From Thermomonas sp. (GTDB taxonomy: Bacteria; Pseudomonadota; Gammaproteobacteria; Xanthomonadales; Xanthomonadaceae): DNA of 64,000 nt. Each line of letters begins with the position of its first letter. Positions within the stretch are counted from its first letter, which is position 1. The position numbers and the translations under genes were made by a program. The notes under the pieces were generated by a model. The model was not told the origin of the DNA. It searched no databases and saw only the letters and a program-made list of their open reading frames with translations. The stretch is taken from assembly GCA_016720345.1 (NCBI GenBank), contig JADKKV010000002.1, forward strand, positions 62,001-126,000, written 5' to 3'. Positions 26,322 through 34,680 of this stretch are shown in pieces.

Positions 26322-27124
26322 ACAACCTCCGCGTTTCCATCGTCCAGGGCGAAACCCGCTGGCACGATCCTGCCGGCAACCGTTCCCATTACGGCGAGCT
26401 GATCGCGCCGCTGCACGGCACCACCGACCTTGTGGTGCTGCCGGAGACCTTCACCAGCGGGTTCTCCAACGATGCCATCGGCGATGCCGAGACCATGCAT
26501 GGCCCGACCGTGGCCTGGATGCGCGAGCAGGCCGTGAAACTCGATGCCGCGGTCACCGGCAGCGTGCAACTGCGTACCGACGCAGGCGTGTTCAACCGCA
26601 TGCTGTTCGCAACGCCCGACGGCGGGCTGCTGCATTACGACAAGCGCCACCTGTTTTCCTTCGCCCGCGAGCACGAGCGCTACGCGGCCGGGCATGCGCG
26701 CGTGATCGTCGAATGGAAGGGCTGGAACATCCTGCTGCAGGTCTGCTACGACCTGCGCTTCCCGGTGTTCTCGCGCAACCGTTTCGACGTGGCACGCGAG
26801 CGGCTGCCGGACTACGACCTGGCGCTGTACGTGGCCAACTGGCCGGCGGCGCGCAGCTATCCGTGGAAGACCCTGCTGCGCGCACGCGCGATCGAGAACC
26901 TCTGCTACGTGGTTGGCGTCAACCGGGTCGGCAGCGATGGCAACGGCCTGCAGTACAGCGGCGACAGCGCGGTCATCGACTTCCTTGGCCACCCGTTGAG
27001 CGAGGCGACCGACCAGGAGGTTGTGTCGACCATGCTCCTGCAGGCCGCGCCGCTGGTGGAGCATCGCGCACGCTTCCCGGCGCTGCTGGATGGCGACGCC
27101 TTCCAGCTCGGTACCGGCGGCTGA
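26318..27124 (+). CDS. Omega-amidase (nitrilase family, YafV-like)
   Basis: A 268-aa nitrilase-fold amidase. The catalytic triad is Glu in VLPETFTSGF, Lys in YDKRHLFSF and Cys in LLQVCYDLRFP. YafV-type enzymes hydrolyse 2-oxoglutaramate, the product left when glutamine donates its amino group, and so pull the preceding aminotransferase towards methionine. The start overlaps the aminotransferase stop. Together with mtnA at 42989 this places two parts of methionine salvage in the window. Confidence 0.93.
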   Translation: MNNLRVSIVQGETRWHDPAGNRSHYGELIAPLHGTTDLVVLPETFTSGFSNDAIGDAETMHGPTVAWMREQAVKLDAAVTGSVQLRTDAGVFNRMLFATPDGGLLHYDKRHLFSFAREHERYAAGHARVIVEWKGWNILLQVCYDLRFPVFSRNRFDVARERLPDYDLALYVANWPAARSYPWKTLLRARAIENLCYVVGVNRVGSDGNGLQYSGDSAVIDFLGHPLSEATDQEVVSTMLLQAAPLVEHRARFPALLDGDAFQLGTGG

Positions 27125-27128
27125 GGGT

Positions 27129-29165
27129 TCAGCCCGCCGGCACCGGCGAACCGCCGTAGACCACCCGGTTGCGGCCGCTGTTCTTGGCGCGATACAGCGC
27201 CTCGTCGGCTTCGGCGAGCAGCGCATCCATGTCGTCGGTGGAAAATGCGGTTGCGACCCCGATGCTGACCGTGATCGGGATCGCCTTCGACTCGAACGGC
27301 ACCGGCGCGGCCGCGACCGCCGCACGCAGCGCCTCCGCGATCGCCCCCGGCTCGCGCCCGGCGGCGCCCTCGAGGATGGCGATGAATTCCTCGCCACCCC
27401 ATCGACCCAGCAGCGCGCCCGGCGGCAGCACTGCGCGCATCCGCGTGGCCACTTCGCGCAACACCGCGTCGCCGGCCTGGTGGCCATGGCTGTCGTTGAT
27501 CCGCTTGAATTCGTCGAGGTCGAGCAGCATGACCGTCAGTGGTTCCGGGACCCGGCCGAGCCGCTCGCCCAGCGCACGCGTCGCCGCGTAGCGGTTCGCA
27601 AGCCCGGTCAGGGCATCGGTGTTGGCCACCCGCTCCAGCGCATCGCGGCTGGCGCGCAGCTCGTTGCGCAGCCGCAGCGCGCTGCGGTAGCGCGCATACA
27701 GCAATGCCGCTCCCGCCAGCACCAGCGCCAGGCCGGCCAGCAGCGCGATCGCGATCACCCGCTGCCGGTTCAGGCGCAGGGCCTGGATGTCGTTGTCGCG
27801 CTGCAGAAGCTGGCGCTCCGCCTCGGTGCGCTCGCGCTCCAGGCTGGACTCCAGCAGCGCGATCCGGCGCGCCGCGACGTCGATCGCCAGCTCCTTGTCC
27901 AGCTGCTGGTGCGCCTTGCGGGTGGCGAAGGCGCTGGCGGCATCGCCGGCGCGCAACTGCAGTTCGGACAGCAGGTCGAGCAGGGAACGCTCCAGGATGC
28001 GGTCGCCGAGGTCGCGCACGTCCGCCAGCACCACGTCGGCTTCCTTCAGCGCCTGCGCGGTGTTGTTGCGCGCGGCGAGCACGCGCAGGCGGCTGATGCG
28101 GACCAGGGTCTTGTCGCGCACGGCGACGTGGTCGTAGGAGGCATTCGCCCTCTCGACCCACTGTTCCGCCTCGTCGATGCGCCCCTGCAGCAGGCGCAGC
28201 TCCGCGACCCGGGTGAAGGCGTTGACCTTGTTGGGGTGGCTCCCGGAAAGCTCGGCCAGGCGCACCGCCTGCTGGCCGTGGTGCTCGGCCTCCGGCAGTT
28301 TCTCGAGCCGGGTGAACGCACCGATCAGCTCGCCATGCAGGGCGATCGCCTCGCGCCGGTTGCGTTCCTCGACGTAGCTCAGGGCCTCCAGCAGGTAACG
28401 GCTCGCCAGTTCCTCGTCGTCCAGGTTGCGATAGAGCACGCCAAGCATGCGCAGGCTGCGCGCGGTCTCGGCCTTGTCGCCGGCCTTGCGTGCCATCGCC
28501 AGCGCATCGCCATGCATCGCAACCGCATCCGAGAAGCGACCGGTGCGCCCGTCGAGGTTGCCGATGGAATTCAGTTCGCGCGCCTCCGCCACCGCGTCGC
28601 CGGTGGCGTGGAACAGCGAGCGCGCCTGCAGGAACAGGCTGCGGGCCTCCTCGAAGCGGCCCTGCTTGCGCTCCAGCACGCCGCGTTCGTGCAGCCATTG
28701 CGCGCGCCAACGCGGGTTGTCGCCGGCCTCGACCATCGCCTGCATCTGCTTGAGGACCGCTTCCGTCTCCTTCGAGCGACCGCGGTTGACCAGGATCGTG
28801 GACAGCCGGATCAGCGCCTCGAAGCGCAGGTCGGGCAGCTTCAGCGCGTCCGCCTGTGCAATCGCCTGGTCCAGTCCCGCCAGCGCGGCTTCGGCATGTT
28901 CCTGGTCGTTCGCGGCCTCGGCTTCGGCAAGGGTTGCCCAGGCCCGGAACTTCGGGTCCTGCGACCCGGCGCGCAGGCGCGATGCCTCGGCTTCGAGCTG
29001 GGCGGCGGTCCGCGACTGGTCGGCGCGCAGCGCGGCGATCGCGGCCGGTTCGCTGGGGTTGGCGGTCGCGGCGACAACCGGCAGGGCGACGCACAGCAGC
29101 ACGACCGCGAGGCCACGCCTCAGCAGGGTGCCAACATCCACGTACCGGTGCGCATACCCTGGCAT
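27129..29165 (-). CDS. Diguanylate cyclase with periplasmic TPR sensor region
   Basis: A 678-aa protein. A signal-anchor (about 14-32) is followed by a long helical TPR-like region (about 60-440), a coiled coil, a membrane helix (VIAIALLAGLALVLAGAALLY, about 480-500) and a GGDEF domain. The active site is GGEEF in GRWGGEEFIA, with LDLDEFKRIND upstream, so it should make c-di-GMP. The RxxD inhibitory site that normally lies five residues before GGDEF is absent (PPGA there), so product inhibition at that site is not expected. It is convergent with the omega-amidase gene (gap 4 bp). Confidence 0.93.
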   Translation of the reverse strand: MPGYAHRYVDVGTLLRRGLAVVLLCVALPVVAATANPSEPAAIAALRADQSRTAAQLEAEASRLRAGSQDPKFRAWATLAEAEAANDQEHAEAALAGLDQAIAQADALKLPDLRFEALIRLSTILVNRGRSKETEAVLKQMQAMVEAGDNPRWRAQWLHERGVLERKQGRFEEARSLFLQARSLFHATGDAVAEARELNSIGNLDGRTGRFSDAVAMHGDALAMARKAGDKAETARSLRMLGVLYRNLDDEELASRYLLEALSYVEERNRREAIALHGELIGAFTRLEKLPEAEHHGQQAVRLAELSGSHPNKVNAFTRVAELRLLQGRIDEAEQWVERANASYDHVAVRDKTLVRISRLRVLAARNNTAQALKEADVVLADVRDLGDRILERSLLDLLSELQLRAGDAASAFATRKAHQQLDKELAIDVAARRIALLESSLERERTEAERQLLQRDNDIQALRLNRQRVIAIALLAGLALVLAGAALLYARYRSALRLRNELRASRDALERVANTDALTGLANRYAATRALGERLGRVPEPLTVMLLDLDEFKRINDSHGHQAGDAVLREVATRMRAVLPPGALLGRWGGEEFIAILEGAAGREPGAIAEALRAAVAAAPVPFESKAIPITVSIGVATAFSTDDMDALLAEADEALYRAKNSGRNRVVYGGSPVPAG

Positions 29166-29256
29166 CTGCGGTCCCCAAGATCCGCCGCCAGCATGCCAGA
29201 TCCGCCCGGTTGCGCGAAGCGCCGCCGGTCGCGGGTTTGCGCCGGTGGCCGGGTTG

Positions 29257-30144
29257 TCAGCGCGCCGGCATCTGCCCGAACTTGCCGCTGTTGAAATCGT
29301 CGATGGCCTCGCGGATTTCCTGCGGGCTGTTCATCACGAACGGCCCGTAGCCGACCACCGGCTCGTCGATCGGTTCACCGGCGAGAAGCAGCAGCTTCGC
29401 ATCACCACTGGCCTCGATGACCACGCCGGTGCCGGTGGTGGACAGCGTCGCCATCTGCTTTTCGCCCAACACCGATTCGCCGCCAAGCCTCACCGAACCC
29501 GCCAGCACCACCAGCAGGGTGGTCCAGCCCTCCGGTTGCGGCAATGCGGCTGATGCACCGGCGGCCAGCCGCACGTCCAACACGTTCATCGGGCTGAAGG
29601 TGCGCGCGGGACCGGCGGCGCCCGCGTAGGCGCCCGCGATAATGCGCACCGTGCCGGCGCCATCGGGCAGGGCAACCGCGGGGATCTGTGCGTCGAGGAT
29701 GGCCTGGTAGCCCGGGGCAGTCAGCTTGTCCTGCTTCGGCAGGTTGACCCACAGCTGCACCATCTCGAACGGGCCGCCGCGCTTGCCGTAGTCGGCCGAA
29801 TGGAATTCCTCGTGGAGGATGCCGCTGCCGGCGGTCATCCACTGCACGTCGCCCGGGCCGATCACGCCCCCCTGGCCGGTGGAATCGCGGTGCTCGACCT
29901 CGCCGTCGTAGACGATGGTGACGGTCTCGAAACCGCGATGCGGGTGCTGGCCCACGCCACGCCGGCGGGCGGTGGGTTCGAAGCGGGTCGGGGCCGCGTA
30001 ATCCAGCATCAGGAACGGGCTGCGCTGGGGCACGCCGGGGCCGCTGTAACCGAACATGCCATGCACCGGGAAGCCGTCGCCGACCCAATGCCGGTCGGGG
30101 GCGCTGGTGACGTTGAGGATGCTTTTCATGCGCATGGTCGTCAT
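29257..30144 (-). CDS. Pirin family protein
   Basis: A 295-aa double-cupin protein. The N-terminal cupin has the metal ligands in HPHRGFETV, EHRDSTG and GSGILHEEF. Bacterial pirins include quercetin 2,3-dioxygenases and regulators of pyruvate metabolism, and the specific role is not readable here. Start 30144 is chosen since GGAG lies seven bases upstream; Met at 30135 or 30129 is possible. The 5' region has strong dyad symmetry. No regulator gene is adjacent. Confidence 0.92.
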   Translation of the reverse strand: MTTMRMKSILNVTSAPDRHWVGDGFPVHGMFGYSGPGVPQRSPFLMLDYAAPTRFEPTARRRGVGQHPHRGFETVTIVYDGEVEHRDSTGQGGVIGPGDVQWMTAGSGILHEEFHSADYGKRGGPFEMVQLWVNLPKQDKLTAPGYQAILDAQIPAVALPDGAGTVRIIAGAYAGAAGPARTFSPMNVLDVRLAAGASAALPQPEGWTTLLVVLAGSVRLGGESVLGEKQMATLSTTGTGVVIEASGDAKLLLLAGEPIDEPVVGYGPFVMNSPQEIREAIDDFNSGKFGQMPAR

Positions 30145-30208
30145 GGCGTGGCTCCGATGCGAACCGGCGGAGTGCCGGATGTCATGGCGAGGCACGGTAG
30201 ATTACGAC

Positions 30209-30256
30209 CACCAGTGATACTAGCTGGTTGCAATGTATCGAATTGTTCCACTGGTG
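30209..30256. promoter_or_regulatory. Nested inverted repeats upstream of the pirin gene
   Basis: CACCAGTG (30209-30216) mirrors CACTGGTG (30249-30256). Inside, GATAC (30216-30220) mirrors GTATC (30235-30239). The area is AT-richer than its surroundings. It lies 65-112 bp upstream of the pirin start, a normal operator position. Pirin genes often have a LysR- or HxlR-type regulator next to them, and here it would have to be encoded elsewhere. Confidence 0.5.
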
Positions 30257-30300
30257 CGATAATCATCCGGCCACGCCGGACGCCATCGCGCAAATGCGAA

Positions 30301-30318
30301 GGGTGCCCTTGGGCACCC
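30301..30318 (-). terminator. Terminator-like hairpin after rluB
   Basis: GGGTGCCC (30301-30308) and GGGCACCC (30311-30318) form a perfect 8-bp stem. On the minus strand it lies 13 bases after the rluB stop and is followed by TTCGCATTT. Confidence 0.65.
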
Positions 30319-30331
30319 CTGCAACCTTCGA

Positions 30332-31993
30332 TCAGCGATTGCCGCCCTGGTGCCCACCGCCGCCGCGCGGACCGCGACTGCCGCCAGGCCTGGGGCCGCG
30401 CGGACCGCCGGGACCCGGCCGGTTGCCGGCCGGGCGCGGACCCGCGGGTCGCGTGCTGCGCGGACGCTCCGCGTACGGATTGAATCCGCCCGGGTTGGCG
30501 TGGTCCGACGGGAAGCTGGGCGCATTGCCGGGATGGCCATACGGCCGGGCCGGGCGCGCGGGACGGCCTTCGCCATGGCCGGGGCCGCCTTCGCGACGTG
30601 GGCCACGATCCCCGGCGCCGGGGCCACCTTCACGGCGTGGACCGCCGGGCCCGCGGGCACCCGCCGGGCGTGGACCGCGATTCTCGCCATAGGGGCGCGG
30701 TGCCCCGGGGCCGCGCGGCGCACCGGGCCGGCTTCCGCCAGGCTTGTTGCCATAGGGCTTGCGCGGGCCGCCCGGGCCATCCGGGTTGCGATGCCCGCTG
30801 GGTCCGGTGTCGACACCGTCCGGCACGTACCAGGTCCGCATCTCGGCCGGATTCTCGCCGCGCTGTTCACCCGGGCGCAGGCGCTGGCCCTGCGGGCGCG
30901 GCCCCTTCGGCTTGAACGCCTTGTTTGCCTGCTTCGCGGCTGCCTCGCCGCTCACGGTCAGGCCGCCGGGCTTGCGCGGACCACCGCGCCCACGACCGCG
31001 GTCTTCACGCACGTTGTCGAAGCGGCGCAACTCGCGCCCTTCGTCGGCGGTGCTGTGGCCGCCAACGTACCCCGGCGCGCGCGCATGGCCGCCGACGTGC
31101 ACGGTGGCCTTGCTCGCCTTGCGCTGGCCCAGCACCGGCATCAGGGTCAACGCGGACGGCGGGCCGTCCTCCAGCCCCACGGCCTTGCGCAGTCCATCCA
31201 CCTCGGCCTGCGGAAGCTCCTGCGACTGCCCGCGCAGCAGCGGCTGCGGCAGGCGCACGTCGCCGTAACGGATCCGCTTCAGCCGGCTGACCTGGCAACC
31301 CTGCGATTCCCACAGGCGGCGCACCTCGCGGTTGCGGCCCTCCTTCAGCAGCACGCGGAACCAGTCATGGGAATCGGTGCCGCCGATGCGCTCGATCTCG
31401 TCGAACTTGGCCGGGCCGTCGTCCAGCGCCACGCCGCGGGCGAGGCGGTCGATGATCTTCTCGCTGACCACGTCCTCGCCTTCCGGCGCGCGCACGCGGC
31501 AGACGTACTCGCGGGCGACCTCGAAGCTCGGATGCATCATCGCGTTGGCCAGCTCGCCATCGGTGGTGAGCAGCAGCAGGCCGGTGGTGTTGATGTCGAG
31601 GCGGCCGATCGCGATCCAGCGCGCGCCCTTCAGCGAGGGCAGGGCGTCGAAGATGGTCGGGCGGCCCTCGGGATCCTCGCGGGTGGTGACCTCGCCTTCC
31701 GGCTTGTTGTACATCAGCACGCGCGGCGCGTCGGTCAGCGCGCTGGCGACGAAGGTCTTGCCGTCGATCTCGATCTTGTCGCCGCCGGTCACGCTCATGC
31801 CGGTGCGCGCCACTTCGCCGTTGACCCTGATCAGGCCATCGGCGATGCGCTGCTCCAGCGCGCGGCGCGAGCCCAGTCCGGCCTGCGCCAGCACCTTGTG
31901 CAGGCGTTCCTCGATGCGCGGCGCCTCGGCCTCGGGCGTGGCCTTGGCCTTCAGGCTCAGCGGGCGGCGGGTGGATTCGTCGTTCTTGCTCAT
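30332..31993 (-). CDS. rluB: 23S rRNA pseudouridine synthase RluB with long Gly/Pro/Arg tail
   Basis: A 553-aa enzyme that makes pseudouridine in 23S rRNA (2605 in E. coli). An S4 RNA-binding domain (about 27-75) precedes the catalytic domain, with catalytic D133 in GRLDINTTGLLL. Homology ends near residue 285. About 270 residues then follow, composed almost only of Gly, Pro, Arg, with repeated GGPR, RPG and PRREGGPG. E. coli RluB is about 290 aa plus a shorter tail. The tail is probably disordered and RNA-binding. It is third in the scpA-scpB-rluB operon and overlaps the scpB stop (ATGA). Confidence 0.95.
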   Translation of the reverse strand: MSKNDESTRRPLSLKAKATPEAEAPRIEERLHKVLAQAGLGSRRALEQRIADGLIRVNGEVARTGMSVTGGDKIEIDGKTFVASALTDAPRVLMYNKPEGEVTTREDPEGRPTIFDALPSLKGARWIAIGRLDINTTGLLLLTTDGELANAMMHPSFEVAREYVCRVRAPEGEDVVSEKIIDRLARGVALDDGPAKFDEIERIGGTDSHDWFRVLLKEGRNREVRRLWESQGCQVSRLKRIRYGDVRLPQPLLRGQSQELPQAEVDGLRKAVGLEDGPPSALTLMPVLGQRKASKATVHVGGHARAPGYVGGHSTADEGRELRRFDNVREDRGRGRGGPRKPGGLTVSGEAAAKQANKAFKPKGPRPQGQRLRPGEQRGENPAEMRTWYVPDGVDTGPSGHRNPDGPGGPRKPYGNKPGGSRPGAPRGPGAPRPYGENRGPRPAGARGPGGPRREGGPGAGDRGPRREGGPGHGEGRPARPARPYGHPGNAPSFPSDHANPGGFNPYAERPRSTRPAGPRPAGNRPGPGGPRGPRPGGSRGPRGGGGHQGGNR

Positions 31994-32730
31994 TGGTTCT
32001 GCTCCGACGATGCGGGGTTCGCGTCGTCTCCGTGGTTGTCGGCGTCGGGTTCGATGTCGGCGATGGATTCGCCGTTGTCGATATCGGACTCGGGTTGGGG
32101 TTCGGGTTGGCCGCCGTTGTCGGCAGCGGTGTCATCGCCATTGGCAAGGCCGGCAGGAATTGCAGGCGCGAACGGCAGTTGCGGTTCCAGTTCGCCGATG
32201 TCCTTCAGCTCGGACAGTGGCGGCAGTTCGTCCAGCCGCTTCAGGCCGAAGTAGTCGAGGAAGGTCTTGGTGGTGGCCAGCAGCTCCGGCCGGCCGGGCA
32301 CGTCGCGGTGGCCGACCACGCGGATCCATTCGCGTTCCTCGAGCGCCTTGATGATGCTGCTGTTCACCGCCACCCCGCGCACCTGTTCGATCTCGCCGCG
32401 GGTGATCGGCTGCCGGTAGGCGATCAGCGCAAGGGTCTCGAGGGTGGCGCGGGTGTACTTGGTCTGGCGTTCGGTCCACAGCCGCGCCACCCACGGGTGC
32501 ACGTCGGCCCTGACCTGGAAGCGCCAGCCGGAGGCCAGTTCCACCAGTTCCACCCCGCGCGCCTCGCAGGCGGCCTGCAGGTCGACCAGCGCGGCTTCCA
32601 CGCTGCCTTCCGGCGCCGGTTCGTCGAGCGGGAACAGGGCCTGCAGCTGCACCGCTGTCAGCGGCTGGTTGGCCGCCAGCAGGGCGGCTTCGACGATGCG
32701 GGTGACGAGGGTCTGGTCCATGTGGCTCAT
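31990..32730 (-). CDS. scpB: Segregation and condensation protein ScpB
   Basis: A 246-aa subunit of the Smc-ScpAB condensin complex. Two winged-helix domains are visible: residues 5-90, and 95-165 with YTRATLETLALIAYRQPITRGEIE. An acidic tail rich in Asp, Glu and Asn (from about 195) follows. Start 32730 overlaps the scpA stop; Met-4 is possible. The smc gene lies about 2 kb to the right on the other strand, so all three subunits are encoded nearby. Confidence 0.95.
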   Translation of the reverse strand: MSHMDQTLVTRIVEAALLAANQPLTAVQLQALFPLDEPAPEGSVEAALVDLQAACEARGVELVELASGWRFQVRADVHPWVARLWTERQTKYTRATLETLALIAYRQPITRGEIEQVRGVAVNSSIIKALEEREWIRVVGHRDVPGRPELLATTKTFLDYFGLKRLDELPPLSELKDIGELEPQLPFAPAIPAGLANGDDTAADNGGQPEPQPESDIDNGESIADIEPDADNHGDDANPASSEQNQ

Positions 32731-33650
32731 TCGGGGGAATCGTTGGCGGCGCCGTCGTCGTCGAACTCGCTCGACAGCTCCAGCGCGGCCGGGGCGTCCT
32801 CGCCGGACGCGAGGGATTTCACGTAGATCGGGGCAAGCGGTGCTTCCTGGACGATGTCCACCAGCTGCTCCTTGGCCAGCGTGAGCAGGCCGAGGAAGGT
32901 GACCACCACGCCGAGCTTGCCTTCCTCGGCGGTGAACAGCGACTCGAAGCGGTGGAACGCGCCGTCGGCCATGCGCTCCAGCAGTTCGCCCATGCGCTGG
33001 CGCACGCTCAGCGCATCGCGCTTGATCGCATGCTGGGTGAACAGCTCGGCGCGCTTGAACACGTCGTGCAGGGCCAGCAGCATTTCCCTGAGCTCGACCG
33101 GCGGCGGCAGGCGCACCGCGGCGCGATCCGGCACGAACGCGCTGGCCGGGGCGGTATCGCGGTCCTGCCGGGGCAGGGCGTCGATGTCCTCGGCGGCCTG
33201 CTTGAAGCGCTCGTACTCCTGCAGGCGGCGAACCAGTTCGGCGCGCGGGTCATCTTCCAGCCGCTCGTCGCCGGGCGGGCGCGGCAACAGCATGCGCGAC
33301 TTGATCTCGGCCAGGATCGCGGCCATCACCAGGTATTCGGCGGCCAGCTCGAAGCGCATCTCGTGCATGGCCTGGATGTAATCGACGTACTGGCGGGTGA
33401 TCTCCGCCACCGGGATGTCGAGGATGTCCAGGTTCTGCCGGCGGATCAGGTACAGCAGCAGGTCGAGCGGGCCCTCGAACGCATCAAGGATGACTTCCAG
33501 CGCGTCCGGCGGGATGTACAGGTCCTTCGGGATTTCCAGCAACGGCTGGCCAAGCACCGTCGCCAGCGCGATTTCCTGCTGCTGCGGACGGGTGCTCGGA
33601 TGTAGGACTGGTGCGTCGGCGCTTGCGCCGGAGCCGGGTTCGGATGTCAT
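32727..33650 (-). CDS. scpA: Segregation and condensation protein ScpA
   Basis: A 307-aa kleisin subunit that bridges the Smc heads. The typical FEGPLDLLLYLIRRQNLDILDIPV stretch is at about 60-83 (cited here as two pieces: FEGPLDLLLYLI and RRQNLDILDIPV), and the C-terminal winged helix with VVTFLGLLTLAKEQLV at about 255-270. The first 40 residues are poorly conserved. Start 33650 is used; Met at 33680 or 33725 cannot be excluded. It leads the scpA-scpB-rluB operon. Confidence 0.93.
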   Translation of the reverse strand: MTSEPGSGASADAPVLHPSTRPQQQEIALATVLGQPLLEIPKDLYIPPDALEVILDAFEGPLDLLLYLIRRQNLDILDIPVAEITRQYVDYIQAMHEMRFELAAEYLVMAAILAEIKSRMLLPRPPGDERLEDDPRAELVRRLQEYERFKQAAEDIDALPRQDRDTAPASAFVPDRAAVRLPPPVELREMLLALHDVFKRAELFTQHAIKRDALSVRQRMGELLERMADGAFHRFESLFTAEEGKLGVVVTFLGLLTLAKEQLVDIVQEAPLAPIYVKSLASGEDAPAALELSSEFDDDGAANDSPE

Positions 33651-33906
33651 CGGTTGGCGGCCCCCTCCGGGCCACACCATGTCGCTATGACCGCAGGGCG
33701 GCCGGGCTTGTGCTGCATGTTGCATTCGCCATGCCGGTGCGCGCGCCAGTCGAAGGTGGCGTCGGTAACGGGTGGCGGGACAGGCCTGGTCGGCGTGCGC
33801 GGTGCGGCGTGGGGGCCGGAAGTCGCGCGGGGCCGCAAGGATCAGGCCAAAAGCAAGGATCCGGGAAGGTTACGGGCTGGCGGCGCGCCTGTCCACTTCG
33901 GCCGCC

Positions 33907-33912
33907 TACAAT
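33907..33912 (+). promoter_or_regulatory. Candidate -10 element for yciI-bolA
   Basis: TACAAT lies 31 bases before the ATG of the YciI-like gene in the 292-bp divergent gap with scpA. No good -35 is seen at the right distance. The rest of the gap (33651-33906) holds nothing that I can identify. Confidence 0.4.
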
Positions 33913-33942
33913 GCGCGGACCGGTTCATGGAGTGCGGCGTTG

Positions 33943-34242
33943 ATGTGGTACGCGATCGAGGGATTCGACGGATCCGATGTGTTGCCCCGGCGGCTGGCCG
34001 CGCGGCCCGAACACCTGGCCCGGCTGACGGCCCTGCGTGACGAAGGCCGCCTGTTGCTGGCCGGCCCGTGCCCGGCCATCGATGCCGAAGACCCGGGCCC
34101 GGCCGGGTTTTCCGGCAGCCTGGTGATTGCCGAGTTCGGCTCCCTCGACGCCGCCCGCACCTGGGCCGAGGCCGACCCGTACGTGGCCGCGGGCGTGTAC
34201 ACCCGGGTCGAGGTCCGTCCGTTCAGGCGGGTGTTGCCGTGA
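33943..34242 (+). CDS. YciI family protein
   Basis: A 99-aa dimeric alpha/beta-barrel-type protein. The conserved [10 protein letters not shown] start, the [19 protein letters not shown] core and Asp-Pro in [12 protein letters not shown] define the family. The His-Asp pair is thought to be catalytic in some members, but the function is not known. The stop overlaps the GTG start of bolA, so the two are co-translated. Confidence 0.9.
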   Translation: MWYAIEGFDGSDVLPRRLAARPEHLARLTALRDEGRLLLAGPCPAIDAEDPGPAGFSGSLVIAEFGSLDAARTWAEADPYVAAGVYTRVEVRPFRRVLP

Positions 34243-34550
34243 GCGCCGGCTGGACCGAGGCCGACATCCCGCGCCTCAACCCGGGGCGGGTGGCGCGGAT
34301 GCAGGCCCTGCTGGAGGCCGCGCTGGCGCCCGTCGCGCTGGAGGTGACCGACGACAGCCACAAGCATGCCGGCCACGCCGGCGCCCGCGGCGGGCAGGGC
34401 CACTTCAGCGTCGACGTGGTCAGCGCCGCGTTCGCCGGCAAGCTGCCGCTGGCCAGGCACCGGCTGGTATACGCCGCGCTCGGGGCGATGATGCAGACCG
34501 ACATCCATGCGCTGGTGATTCGCGCCAGGACCCCGGACGAGGCTGCCTAG
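34239..34550 (+). CDS. bolA: BolA family protein
   Basis: A 103-aa BolA-fold protein. The N-terminal helix ([15 protein letters not shown]) is followed by [11 protein letters not shown], with the invariant His, and the [19 protein letters not shown] and IHALVIRA segments. BolA proteins pair with monothiol glutaredoxins in Fe-S trafficking and stress responses. It starts at a GTG that overlaps the YciI stop. A longer in-frame ATG exists inside the yciI gene but would break the conserved N-terminus. Confidence 0.93.
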   Translation: MSAGWTEADIPRLNPGRVARMQALLEAALAPVALEVTDDSHKHAGHAGARGGQGHFSVDVVSAAFAGKLPLARHRLVYAALGAMMQTDIHALVIRARTPDEAA

Positions 34551-34556
34551 CCTCGT

Positions 34557-34562
34557 TATACT
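34557..34562 (+). promoter_or_regulatory. Candidate -10 element upstream of smc
   Basis: TATACT lies just after the bolA stop. CGGACG 17 bp upstream (34534-34539) is a weak -35 with three matches. A transcript from here would carry a leader of about 110 nt that includes the AT-rich dyad. Confidence 0.4.
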
Positions 34563-34593
34563 CGCCCATCGGGTGCCGCAAGATGCCCACGCT

Positions 34594-34628
34594 CTCCTAA
34601 TTAAAACAATTGGTTAGGAGATATATCT
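34594..34628. promoter_or_regulatory. AT-rich dyad in the smc leader
   Basis: CTCCTAA (34594-34600) mirrors TTAGGAG (34614-34620) around TTAAAACAATTGG. The perfect 10-bp palindrome AGATATATCT follows at once (34619-34628). This 35-bp stretch is about 70 percent A+T in a window of about 70 percent G+C. Start of smc is 53 bp downstream. It looks like a protein-binding site or a start-region melting element; no binder is known to me. Confidence 0.5.
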
Positions 34629-34680
34629 AATCGTTTTTCGCAAGCCAGCGGCGGTGCCGCTGCAGGATCGACAACGCCGC

